From NCBI GenBank assembly GCA_947311845.1, contig CAMZMU010000123.1, positions 10,861,417 to 10,925,416 on the forward strand: 64,000 nt of DNA, read 5' to 3'. The DNA is from Poa pratensis. Its lineage: Eukaryota; Streptophyta; Magnoliopsida; Poales; Poaceae. Below are positions 32,218-41,644 of the stretch, piece after piece. Made by a program: the position numbers and the translations under genes. The first letter of the stretch is position 1, and the number at the start of each line of letters is the position of its first letter. The notes below the pieces were generated by a model. It made no database searches. It saw only the letters and a list, made by a program, of their open reading frames with translations, and was not told where the DNA came from.

Positions 32218-32705
32218 TCAGATTTTGAATTTATACAAATTTGAATCAGAACAAAATTTTAAATCGGAATAAATTTCGAATTTGAACAAATTTTTATTTT
32301 GAACAAATTTTGAATCGGAAAATTTTTCGAATCGAAACAATTTTCGAATTTGAACAAAATTCGAATCGGAACAAATTTCAAATTTGAACAAATTTCTATT
32401 TTGAACAAATTTTGAATCGGACAAAAATTCAAAACGGAACAAATTTCAAATTTGAACAAATTTTGAATCGGAACAAATTTCGAATGTGAACAAAATTCAA
32501 ATCGGAACAATTTTAAAATTTGAAAAAAATTGAAATCAGAACAAATATCGAATTTGAACAAAATTTGAATCTGATTTTTTAAATCGGAACAAGATTCGAA
32601 TTTGAACAAATTTAGAAATCAAAACAATTTTAAAGTTGAACAAATTTCAAATCTAAACATTTTTAAATTTGAACAAAATTCAAATCTGAACAAATTTTAA
32701 TTTGA
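32218..32705. repeat. AT-rich degenerate array of GAACAAATTT / GAATYGGAA units, ~17 bp
   Basis: About 28 irregular units alternate between aatttgaacaaa and ttcgaatcggaacaaa. The minus strand lacks stops over 116 codons only because the repeat unit lacks them, giving a meaningless Phe/Ser-rich string. The array is bounded on the right by a purine tract. Confidence 0.85.
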
Positions 32706-32721
32706 ACTTTCTCCAATTTAT

Positions 32722-32840
32722 TTTTTTCAAAAGAAAAACAAAAAGAAAAGTAAAACCGAAGAAAAAGAAAAAACGAAAACAGAAAACAAAAACGAAAACG
32801 AAAACGAAAAAGAAACAAAAGAAAAGGAAAGAAAAATCGG
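32722..32840 (+). repeat. A-rich polypurine low-complexity tract
   Basis: About 120 bases almost entirely of aaaagaaaa, acgaaaacgaaaa-type units. The 69-codon Lys-rich frame across it is not a gene. Confidence 0.8.
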
Positions 32841-33470
32841 CTGATGGGCCGACCCATCCGCGCCGAGGCGCGCGTTCCTTCAGGCGACGGGCGTCTGGAG
32901 CGTCGCCTTGAGGCCATATATAGGATTTGCCCGCTTCGTCTTCAACAACGACGCGCCGCCGCCCTCCGCAAACGGACCACCGCTGCCACGCCCCACGCCG
33001 CAGGAGCCGAATTTGTCAGAAAAAACCACCGGTGTCGATGTGCTATGAGCGTGTAGAACAGCCGCGAGCCGCACCGTGTTGATGTCCTGACTTTAAAAAC
33101 TCGCAGCCGCTTTCTCCAGTGAAGCCCTGCCCACCGAGTTCGCAAATCGTACGCGATCCACTCCAAGGGAGTAGACGAACGCGTGACGGAGGCGCGAGAA
33201 GACCACGAGCCGACGTGCGGCGGCGTGCGCTGCAGGGTCTCGACACCTACCACCGCAGGAGAGGCGATCCGCTTTCCAAATTTTGCCGATCCTGCATTAA
33301 TTTTGGCTTGGTTTTGCAAAACCGCTCGGAAAACAGCCTAGGGGGTCAATTATCTGGCTTTGCAAAGATTTTGGGTGTTAAGTGTGCTAGTTTAAACTTG
33401 AGAGGGTTTTGCGTCCAAAACTCTGAAACTTGTGGGGATTATATGTACTTCTTCCGCCGAATCGGTATTT
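32841..33470. other. No gene recognised
   Basis: GC-rich to mixed, with open frames on both strands and no domain. The part 33290-33450 (ggggtcaatt, gggtgttaagtgtgc, gtccaaaactctgaaactt) has the style of a transposon terminal region, but no inverted partner was found. Confidence 0.35.
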
Positions 33471-33473
33471 TAA

Positions 33474-33720
33474 CACTAGTAGAAACAGGACCTTTGGTCC
33501 CGGGCGGTAGGGGCCTCTGGTACCGGAGTCCCACCCAGGACGCTCAAATCGGGACTAGAGGCCCCCTCAAGTACCGGGTTGCCTACCACCCGGTACTAGA
33601 GAGCTCCACGTGGGGCCTGGGCAGCGCGCGTGGGAGAGGACCTCTAGTCCCGGGTGGTAATACAACCCGGGACTAGAGATTCTCCCACGTGGCGGCTTCT
33701 GGATTTTTCGTTTCCCTGTT
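33474..33720. repeat. CACTA left terminal and subterminal repeats (CCCGGG family)
   Basis: CACTAGTAG terminus, then gacctttggtcccggg, ggcctctggtaccgg, cggtactagag and a hairpin with arms ctctagtcccgggt / acccgggactagag around 33646-33678. Related units recur at 39230-39390. Confidence 0.8.
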
Positions 33721-33844
33721 GAATATTATGATTAATCTTGCAAAATATATGGTTAATTAATTATAAATCAGAAAAATACATATAGCATATCAAAATATTC
33801 ATAAAAGAAAGCTTTATGAGAATTCGATCATTTTTAATTGATTA

Positions 33845-33985
33845 ATAGAGATCACAACCGGGACTAGAGCCCGTCTATTCGATTAATTACATAGAGATCA
33901 TATATAACAGAGACTAGAGCCCGTCATCTATTCGATTACATGGAGATCATCGCCGGGACTAGAGCCCGTCTATTGATCGGTGGCA
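33845..33985. repeat. Three tandem ~47-bp repeats overlapping the 3' end of the CACTA accessory gene
   Basis: gagatca..ccgggactagagcccgtc..tattcgatta recurs three times (starting near 33848, 33894 and 33944). The last unit contains the stop codon of the accessory gene (TAG at 33970-33972, minus), so repeat growth appears to have reached the coding end. Confidence 0.7.
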
Positions 33986-36590
33986 TTGTATTTTCCCTTT
34001 GTGTTTATGACATAGTTCATCAAAAATCCCGCAATTTTCTCTCCAATTGGTCGAAAGCGGTCCTTTAGCTGCAGGTCCCTCCGCATTCTATCCATCTATA
34101 AAATAAGGGAGATCAATATGAATATCAATCATCATAACAGAAATTATGAATGCCACTCAACACAATTGATGGTTATAAAATAAAATTGTGAATATATTTG
34201 TTCACTTACTTCGATAAATGTCGATGGGTTCCGCTCAGAGACCAGCTGGCGAATCCACTCGCAGACGTAATATCCACACAAATTGGTCCCCAGTGGCTGC
34301 CTTTCCAAGTACTTTACGAGAATAGATTTCAATCAAATACTAATCAAGCATGGTATGACGATGGTATTGAAATTTGAATTAAAGAGATGCGCGAACCTAG
34401 CTCGTACTACTTACTTTGGGGTAAACAAAACTAAGCTCCTCTTTAAAATCACCAGATGTACTCTCTCGGAAATCTTTCCAAACCCTGCCCGGCAAACAAA
34501 TGAATAAATGAGTTATTAATTAGTTACTTGATATTTCAGGAATTGAACAAAAGAGACCGATATAATACGATAATGATTGAAAATATCCTTGGAGCACATC
34601 TTGAATATATTTGTACTTCTCTTCTGGCCACCGCAATGAGTCACGGATTTCAACTTCTGCTCTATCAACTTCAATGATTAGCAGAATGTAATGGTCGCTG
34701 CGCATGTTTTATATATGTCAGTAACTAATCAGTTACACATAACATCGAGTGAGCAAAAACCAATGTGTACAAGACAGTAAAACTCTTACCTCAAGTGGTA
34801 AGGAAACAATATCTTCCTTTTATAATTTTGCCTCTCTATGGACCTAAACAAGTTGTCCACCGTTTCCTTGTGGTAGCCCCGTAGCATTTTTTCATTAACT
34901 CAGGTTGGGTCAATGAGCCCAATCTCAAAGATGCGTTTTCTTTCACATTCATCGCTCTTCATTCTGCATAATAGCGTAGTGAGCATAATTAGAACAGGCA
35001 ATGACCGAGCTAAGTTATAGACTTTATTTTAGAAAATAAATGAATTGAATCACTTACAGACAATAGGTACTGACGATACTCAAGTCGAGGGCGTCAAGCT
35101 GGTATAACTGATAGAGTTCTTCAAGATAAATAGTTAACTCGTCTCTACCGTTGAAATGTTCATCTGTAACTTGCACAAGGAGCACTTTTCGATCTATCTT
35201 TGTGACTTCCATGTACCATTTATGCAGTCTTAGCATTTGTGTTGGTAGATTCTCGACCTGATCAGGTGGCAGTAGAGACTTCCCGTATTCCCATGTCCAT
35301 TTATCAGGTGGCCTAAGGGAGGGGAGATCTTCTGCTTCCAGCTGAGAAAGTGAAATACCAAGTTCTGCAGCAAATTGCGTGCGGTAAGCTAAATCCTCCG
35401 CGTGCGCAGAGCCCATATCAGTGGCCACCTTGAGCGGGGAGATGGACTGATTTGACTGCTCTCCGAGGTGGGCAACATCTCTTCTGCTTTTCCCGCTGGA
35501 GGCGGGAGTTCTCCTCATACAACGTACATAGTCATCTGGCCTATTTATCGAAATTTGCGATGGATGAGTAAGAAAATCCGTAGCCCACTTTGTCTGATCT
35601 GTCGTATATACTGCCTTTGCGGGGGTTTTCTTTTCGCAGCCATGTCCGCAAACTGTCTTCTCGATTCGGCTTGTAGCCACGCGCTGGCTTGCTCTGGAGT
35701 CGTCTCGACGACGACGTCGTAAGGTCTTGGGGGAGGAACCTTCGGTACTTTTGGGAGGGGCTCAAGTCGGGGTTTGGGTCGGGAACCCATGGCAGCGGTC
35801 TTCATCCCCTTTTGACCCTTAGCCTTAGTGGGCGGAGGCGGTGGAGACAGCTGAGGAGTCGGCTGAGGCGGCGGCGGAGTCGGCTGACGCGGCGGCGGAG
35901 TCGGCTGACGCGGCGACGGAGATCGAGATGGACTCATGTCGTGGTGGTCGTCACTGCCGTCATCTCGACTCGGAGGAGGCGATGGTGGCCTTGGTGTCCA
36001 GCCTGGAAACTTGATCAATTTCTTGGGCCATAGAATGAGTCCACCCTGGACATCTCCCAGTGTCCTCTCATCATCACCTCCAGGGATTTGAAGTTCGAGT
36101 GATTCAAATCCGGGTTTAACTTGATCCACGCCGACACGAGCATAGCCATCTGGAATCTCATTGCCACGATACAGTGCTGTAGATTCACAAGTTAAAGCAT
36201 AGCCGTCCGCCGCCTTCATGTTAAGTTTCTCACTGCCTCATGTAGCTCACAACTTGTCTTCTCAGTGATAAAATCCACGGGGTAGGTTTGGTTCGATGCC
36301 TCATCAGCACCGACCGTCGTGGAAGCCACGCTGCTTTTCCGTTGACTATCTTGCAGCTGCAGCTGATGAGTTGCCCCTTGACTAGCTCGCTCGCGCCGCA
36401 ATTCATCTAGTTGCTTCGGTTGTTCGCTCATCATACTTTCTACTTTGCTCAACCGGTCTGAATGCTCCTGCTCCTTTCTCTTCTTTGCTCTTGCTCGGCT
36501 TCTATAAGATTCACGGTTCTCGGGAAACCCTTCATTCCACGTCACACCTCCCAAGCCTCGAACATGTCCTCCTTTTTCTTTAGTACCGAG

Positions 36591-37304
36591 TAGGGATGAA
36601 AACGGAGCGGATACGGACGGAACTGGGTGGTGCCGCATTTGTTTTCATATTTTTGCGCGGAAGCGGAAACGAATACAGAAACCCCGGAAACAAATATAGA
36701 AACAAATATTGTCGGAAGCAGATACAGACCGAATACGGTGCGGACACGAAACAGAAAGCAGATATTTGCCGGAACCAAGCGACCGCTTGAATAATGCTGG
36801 AAAACTCAATTAAACCAACAAACTTATCAATTTAATAAGATGAAATAAATTAAAGTATAATATAGTGTTTCTAACTTATGGCAAAAAAAAAACCTACTAT
36901 CGTCCCTAAACCTAGTGCAACACTGAAATGCCGAACCAGGATTGCCTTGTGAGAGAGATAATATGCAAGTACGTAGGGCCTAAACATGGCCACTTCATAT
37001 ATTTTACTTTTTTTGTTTAGATCTTTGGTTCTACCTCGGTGTTCTCACTAAAATTGTTATGCATGCTGCATTGAGATAGCACCACGTTACAAAAAAAACG
37101 GAAAGTTCCGTATTGCCGGAAACGGAATTTCCGTTTCCGTGGTCGTTCCGCCGGAATACGCTGTTCCGTTTCCGTTTCCGTTTCCGCATAAAAGTTTCCG
37201 TTTCCGTTTCCGTTTTGCAAAATTCCGTTTCCACTTCCGTATTTTCGTTCCGTTTCGTTTTTCCGCGGAAAAGTCGGAAAGTTTCCGCTCCGTTTTCATC
37301 CCTA
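36591..37304. mobile_element. hAT non-autonomous element inserted in the CACTA accessory gene
   Basis: Terminal inverted repeats TAGGGATGAAAACGGAGCGG and its inverse CCGCTCCGTTTTCATCCCTA end the 714-bp insert. The 8-bp duplication GTACCGAG lies at 36583-36590 and 37305-37312. Removing the insert rejoins the coding sequence ..KALGTKEKGG... Both subterminal halves are built of TTTCCG/CGGAAA units in opposite orientations, densest at 37110-37260. An AT-rich core (36790-37080) has no transposase. Confidence 0.95.
37110..37262. repeat. TTTCCG hexamer-rich subterminal array of the hAT element
   Basis: gtttccgtttccgtttccg runs occur four times, with inverse cggaaac units at 36655-36740 in the other half. 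Repeated short motifs near hAT ends are known transposase-binding sites. That role is inferred here. Confidence 0.75.
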
Positions 37305-38441
37305 GTACCGAGGGCCTTTGACAGCTCGTCGTATTCTCTATCGGGAATAAACCTTCCCTCATGAGCATCGGCGATTGCATCAAGAATTGTTTATCGGGGT
37401 ATAGGAGTTTCTTTTGTTTCATCAACTATTAAATCACCTGATGCGTCATACTCCGCCCCATGAGCAAGCATCCAATTTCTGACCCTATGGGGGCCACCTA
37501 TCTGTAACTGGAATGATCCCTTTTTCGCGCATAGTGGCCTCAATCAGATCCCACTTAGGCTCGGCAGCTACGTAGTCACCTCCACCCAACTTATGGTGAT
37601 ATTTCTTTTTCGCTGCATTCAACTTATTCGTTTTCGATCTTTGCTGCGCTAGTTCTGAATCCTTGTATTGCAGAAATGCCTTCCAGTGAGCCCGCTGCCT
37701 CTCTAGTGTTCCAGTGAAATCTGGAGCTTTCTTTTTCTCGACCCAATCACGGTATAATCTGTTCTTCCAGTTATTGAATTGTTCAGCCATCTTCTTCAGA
37801 GCCCAATGCTTGACTTTGTTCGTCATGGGTTCTGTCCTTTCGGGACAATCCAACACCGGCAGGTTGAAATGTGCTCTGAGCTTCTCCCAAAGCACATTTT
37901 TAGTTCTGATGCTGACATAATAATTGTCTCCCTCTATGTTTTTTGCTTATTCCATTCCTGAAGGCTGATCGGAACATTGTCCCTGACAACAACTCCGCAT
38001 TGATGCACAAACTTAGATGCGCTCTTGGGGGCTCCAACGGTTTGCCATCTGCAGAGACTACATCAATTCTGAAATGCGCATCTGTTCCCAACCCTTTGGC
38101 ATGGCCTCGTTTACTAGATTGGGTCGATGCAGAGGTCTAAAAGGAAGAAACATTTGTTAATATATATATATACAAATCAATTTTTGCATCTGATCAACAG
38201 AGGCTTAATATACCTCGCCGGACTGCGGGGGTTCACCAATTTGCAAGTCGTCATTGCACTCTATGCTCGTTTGCGCTTGGACGCTTCGTTCCAGCTCCAT
38301 TCCCTGATAGGACTCGTTCAAAAACTGTGAGCCATATTCTTCTACTCCACTATCTTCGGCACCATCCACGGGTTGCTGAATAAAGTCTAACAACACTTCC
38401 TCCCATTCTCTGCTTTCGAAGGGAGGAACATCTCCATCCAT

Positions 38442-38925
38442 TGCTTAACTAATACAAAAGAAAAATAAAACAATGATTGCATTGGCAGAATAATTCAAAG
38501 TAGGGAACTTTACAAATATGCAAAAGTATCGCTCATACATCTTTATCCAGTTACATAGCTCGGGCCCATTTTTATTTAACCCTAATACATCACGAATAAT
38601 ATCACAAATACATTCTGCCTCTCACATGCATTAACCTTTCAAATCTACCCTAATCCATTTTTATTTCTAACACTAAATTTCTACACTTAGCACAAATCTA
38701 CACCAAATTCCTAACACTAAAACAAAAATTCCGAACACAAAAATTCCTAACATCTAGTACCAAATTAACTAACACAAAAATTCCTAACACTAAAACTAAA
38801 ATTTCTAACCCTAAAATTTGCTAACACTATTTATGCCTAACACTAAATTACACTAAAACTAAAATTTCTAACCCAAAAATGCCTAACACTAAATTACACT
38901 AAAAAAACTAAACTAAAAATTAACT
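38442..38925. repeat. AT-rich tract with repeated cctaacactaaa units
   Basis: The stretch 38640-38920 consists largely of irregular ttcctaacactaaaa(c/t)aaaa-type units, about 14-20 bases each. Relative to the gene on the minus strand it lies in the 5' leader or promoter. Non-coding. Confidence 0.7.
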
Positions 38926-39180
38926 ACCTCTTGCGGCGGAGGGCGGCGACGGAGCGGCGGAGGGCCTCGCCTCGCGGTGGAGGGCCTTGCGGGCGGAGCG
39001 GCCTCGCGGCGAAGGGCGGCGACGGCGGCGGAGGGTGGGGACGGAGCGGTGGAGGGCCGGAGCGGCGGAGGGCCTCGCGTTGCGGTGAAGGGCCTCGCGG
39101 GCGACGGAGGCGGAGGGCGGCGACGGCGTCGGAGGCGCGATTTTGGCAGCCTGACGGCGGCGGCGGCGCGAGTTTGATCT
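38926..39180 (-). other. GC-rich leader zone of the CACTA accessory gene (cggcgg repeats)
   Basis: Composed of gcggcggagggcctcgcg-type repeats. Position and composition match the GC-rich block at 14640-15130 of the other CACTA element, suggesting an upstream transcribed leader. Open frames on both strands here are compositional. Confidence 0.5.
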
Positions 39181-39199
39181 CCCAGGTCGTGGTTTGACC

Positions 39200-39395
39200 T
39201 GGGATGGAGGCCTGGGAATTTATACCCAGGGACCTCTGGTCCCGGGCCGAGCCAAGGTCCGGTACTAGAGGGTACCCTCTAGTACCGGGTGGAGCCACCA
39301 CCCGGGACCAGAGGTGTTTTCGCAAACGCGACCCCAGCGCGCGCAAACACACCTCTGGTCCCGGGTGGAGGCTCCACCCGTACTAGAGGTCTGTT
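39200..39395. repeat. CACTA subterminal-type repeats, right cluster
   Basis: Five to six copies of cctctggtcccggg / cccgggaccagagg and ctctagtaccgggtgg in both orientations, related to those at 33480-33720. The cluster stops at aggtctgttttttgtg without a CACTA terminus, so the end appears to be lost or the element continues. Confidence 0.7.
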
Positions 39396-39830
39396 TTTTG
39401 TGTTCAAGGGCCCAAATTTTAAATTTTTGCGCGCAAAATGCCCAAAAGTGAATTTGAAAAGTGTTTGAATATGAATTTGAATAACTTGTGCATACTTTTG
39501 AATCTGACAAAAATTTCAACATAAAAAGTGTTTGAATTTGAATAACTAATCCAAAACCATTTTCTGTTTTCTAAAATAATTATTCTAACTATTCAAACTA
39601 TTAACCATTTTGCCATTTTCAATAAAAAAATGCATTAACTAATATTGTTTGAATTTGTAATAATCATCTCTTTATTTTAGAAACATACTTAACAACATCC
39701 CACACAGTTACATAAAAGGATACATTATTACACATCACTAACAGTTACATTACTACATAAACGGACTTGCTGGCCGATCGGAGGCCGTAGGGTTAGGGGG
39801 AACGACGGGAGGAGCCAGCCCCATTCGCGG
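39396..39830. other. AT-rich stretch, no gene
   Basis: Contains gtgtttgaatttgaataact repeats near 39460-39545. The phrase acattattacacatcac (39725) recurs at 41111 downstream of the TnpD gene, suggesting shared 3' UTR ancestry. Confidence 0.4.
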
Positions 39831-39834
39831 CCGC

Positions 39835-40379
39835 CTAGTTCTCGCGCACACGTTTGCGGCGTAGCGCACGAGCCATGGAGGATGAGTCTTTCAGCGCCCA
39901 ATCCAGCTCAAAAGCCTCCTTCGCGTTGAGCTGGCAGGAAGTCCTGGCTCGCTGGACACGGTCATCGCGGACAGACTACAAGGAGGCTTCAATGGCCTCC
40001 TGCATCTGCGGCCCGCCGCCCTCTTCCCCATGGTCGCTCCTGTCGAAGTCATCGTCGTCCTCCTCCTCCTCCTCGTCGAGTGGTACGGCGGCGGCTGGTG
40101 TAGGTGCGGCGGCCAAGTCGCCGTATGCGGCCGCGGATCCCCACGCCACCCCTGCGGCGTACACATCCTCGTCGGGGTTAGGGACGTCGGACCACGCGTG
40201 CTCGTACGTCCTCCGCACCTCCTCCGGCATTGGAGCAGGAGGCTGGTAGCAGGGCATTCCTCTCCACGCCGGGCTCGTGGGCATATGGCGGGATAGGCTC
40301 CCGCGGTAGCGCCCAAGTGCGCTATGCCAAGCACGCTCGACCTGGTCCAGAAGGCGCTGCGGCGGGGTGGCGGATCCAT
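39835..40379 (-). pseudogene. Small acidic ORF with UIM-like motif, one frameshift and one TAG
   Basis: The ATG at 40379 opens MDPPPR, but the better reading needs one base added in the following C run to give QRLLDQVERAWHSALGRY and then MPTSPAWRGMPCYQPPAPMP. An acidic block EEEEEDDDDFDRSDHGEE is followed by QMQEAIEASL, which fits the core of a ubiquitin-interacting motif (hydrophobic-x-x-Ala-x-x-x-Ser). TAG directly after SL (one step from CAG) interrupts the frame, which then continues SVRDDRVQRARTSCQLNAKE to KRVREN and a TAG at 39835. I do not know the family. It lies between CACTA subterminal clusters and is probably CACTA-linked. Confidence 0.5.
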
Positions 40380-40437
40380 CTCGTGGATACGCGCGATGCC
40401 TTCGTGGCTTAGGATTTACCCGTCGGCGACAATACTA

Positions 40438-40545
40438 CATATATATATATAGATCTCGAGGGCACAGTGCTGGGGAGGACACGTGTGACCAGGGCAGCGC
40501 TTGAATTGGACACGTGCCAGGGCAGCGCTGGGGATGACACGTGAT
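40438..40545 (-). promoter_or_regulatory. Candidate promoter: TATA run plus three CACGTG (G-box/ABRE core) sites
   Basis: CACGTG cores lie at 40480-40485, 40511-40516 and 40538-40543, each preceded by A (ACACGTG). cagggcagcgct repeats between them. A TATATATATA run at 40438-40451 lies about 60 bases upstream of the minus-strand ATG at 40379. G-boxes are bound by bZIP and bHLH factors and ACACGTG is the ABRE core. Function is inferred from arrangement only. Confidence 0.5.
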
Positions 40546-40596
40546 GGACCGCCTTTGGTCCTGGTTGGTAACACCAACCGAGACTAAAGAATCACA
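40546..40596. repeat. CACTA subterminal-type palindrome (TTTGGTC..GACTAAAG)
   Basis: TTTGGTCCTGGTTGGT and ACCAACCGAGACTAAAG form an inverted pair around AACA. This is the widespread grass CACTA subterminal unit and differs from the CCCGGG type at 33480 and 39230. It is one reason to suspect two different CACTA elements here. Confidence 0.65.
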
Positions 40597-40599
40597 CGG

Positions 40600-41035
40600 A
40601 TCGTGTGTTTCTTTCGAGCGCTTGTGAGACGTTGGATCAGGGGTGTGTTTCTTTTGAGGGCTTGTGAGCTGTTGGATCAGCACTATCAGGACCACTTCGT
40701 ATATAGCCCCCTCCCGGACATGTTCGGCACTCACTGTCTATTCATTGTAGTTCATTTTGGTATACGAAGCATTCGGACTCCCTACATACGTCCCACGGTG
40801 CATTTGATATGCGGGCACTCACGAGCCACCGTGGGACTGTATGTAGGGGAAACCGTGTGTTTTGTTCTATATACAAAATCCTTCAGTTCGTCGACCGAAT
40901 ACAAATCATTTGGATTCCCTGCATACATCCGACGGTGCATTTGACATGCGTGCACTCACGAGCCACCGTCGGGCTGTATGTAGGGGAAACCGTGTGTTTT
41001 GTTCCAACTTTCTCGAGCGCTTGTAAGCCGTTGGA
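40600..41035. repeat. Duplicated segments with imperfect hairpins
   Basis: gtgtttcttt.gag.gcttgtgag..gttggatca occurs twice (40605 and 40648), with a third version at about 41005. A ~135-bp unit recurs at about 40770 and 40905. Each large unit holds an inverted repeat (40780-40849 and 40917-40986) with arms ccctacatac.tcccacggtg and ccctgcatacatccgacggt paired to their own downstream arms. Confidence 0.75.
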
Positions 41036-41140
41036 TTTTTAGAACCAAATATCAATGTTTAGAGTTCTCTTCTGAGTTTTCAGAACACAGTTATACATAA
41101 AGTTTAATACATTATTACACATCACCAACAACATCCCTAT

Positions 41141-41632
41141 TGACGAGGTGTACCCTCATCAAATCCCATGGTTAAGGACCTAGGGTTGAGATTATGGGGA
41201 GAGAACGTGGTAGTACTGGTAGTTTCGTCGGCTGACAAGCAGAGGCAAAGATTTACCCAGGTTCAGGCCCCTCGGGTGGAGGTAAAGACCCTACTTCCTG
41301 CTTGTCTGTTATTGATCGCTGGAGATTATGAGGTTACAAGGTGGCTCCGGCGAGATGACGATCTCGCAAGAGATTTGGTGGTTCGAGTATGGCTTGGTCC
41401 CAGATCGGTACCCCTCCCAGCCTTTAAATAGGCTGGGTCTCGGGAGTTTGTAACCGACCTAGTTTACACGTAAGGAAAGTCTAAACCGACTATGCCTATG
41501 TCTAATCTTGGAGGGTACTCCATCTTCTTGGGCCTCTTGTCTTGGGCTTCGAGTAGGCTCTTCGATATTGGGCCTTAGTCGTCACGTGCACCAGGTACCC
41601 TCATAGGGTACCCGATATGTATACCCATGTCA
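41141..41632 (-). repeat. 3' LTR of the outer gypsy element
   Basis: 492 bp. On the minus strand a TATA-like CTATTTAAAGG lies at about 41421-41431, and cttgggcctc..tcttgggctt repeats occur near 41527-41550. The LTR is adjacent to the PPT at 41633-41644. Confidence 0.95.
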
Positions 41633-41644
41633 GTAGCCCCCGAG
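41633..41644 (-). other. Polypurine tract (minus CTCGGGGGCTAC)
   Basis: It directly precedes the 3' LTR on the sense strand and is the expected plus-strand primer of reverse transcription. Near-copies recur at 42234, 42364 and six times at 46795-47125. Confidence 0.85.

Larger units (their letters stand above)
33970..38441 (-). pseudogene. CACTA accessory protein with plant-transposase (En/Spm) region and C-terminal Ulp1-like protease, broken
   Basis: Start MDGDVPPFESREWEEVLLDF at 38441; exon 1 ends at 38214. The next coding block (37500-38120) contains KHWALKKMAEQFNNWKNRLY and PDFTGTLERQRAHWKAFLQY, the En/Spm-type transposase region. A hAT element interrupts it at 36591. It continues through RGLGGVTWNEGFPENRESY, CELHEAVRNL, MKAADGYALTCESTALYRG, a Pro-rich linker (35820-35960) and KWATDFLTHPSQISINRPDD. 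The C-terminal exons resemble a C48/Ulp1 cysteine protease: HYILLIIEVDRAEVEIRDSL (His and Asp, about 34560-34700) and QPLGTNLCGYYVCEWIR (Cys, 34144-34332). Lesions include single-base frameshifts near 38000, 36220 and 35600, a stop near 37400 and TGA after FEIGLIDPT (34915). It is not functional as it stands. Confidence 0.82.
33474..41140 (-). mobile_element. CACTA-derived DNA, left part (interrupted by hAT and gypsy insertions); right border unresolved
   Basis: The left terminus CACTAGTAGAAACAGGACCT lies at 33474, preceded by TAA. The subterminal zone has inverted copies of CTCTAGTCCCGGGTGG (for example 33648-33685). A minus-strand accessory gene follows (33970-38441), then a GC-rich leader zone, then more CCCGGG-type subterminal repeats (39230-39390), a second gene (39835-40379) and another subterminal-like TTTGGTCCTGGTTGGTAACA unit (40551). 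TnpD coding sequence resumes at 62342 beyond the gypsy insertion. Either this is one large CACTA running past 64000, or a first CACTA (33474 to about 39400, right end lost) abuts a second. No TACTAGTG terminus was found between 39390 and 41140. Confidence 0.7.

Noticed and set aside
32259..32609. Minus-strand frame of 116 codons in the AT-rich array
   Set aside because: It is the translation of a 17-bp degenerate repeat that happens to lack stops. Composition is Phe/Ser/Ile only and no domain is present.
37110..37262. TTTCCG hexamers as an interstitial telomere
   Set aside because: The plant telomere unit is TTTAGGG. The hexamer belongs to the hAT subterminal region, with inverted copies in the other half.
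38931..39352. Arg/Gly- and Pro-rich frames in the cggcgg region
   Set aside because: Translations of simple GC-rich repeats, compatible with any frame.
41168..41431. Plus-strand frames repeated at 41168 and 54131, and at 54718 and 61962
   Set aside because: They are LTR sequence read in one frame and duplicated with the LTRs, opposite to the sense strand.
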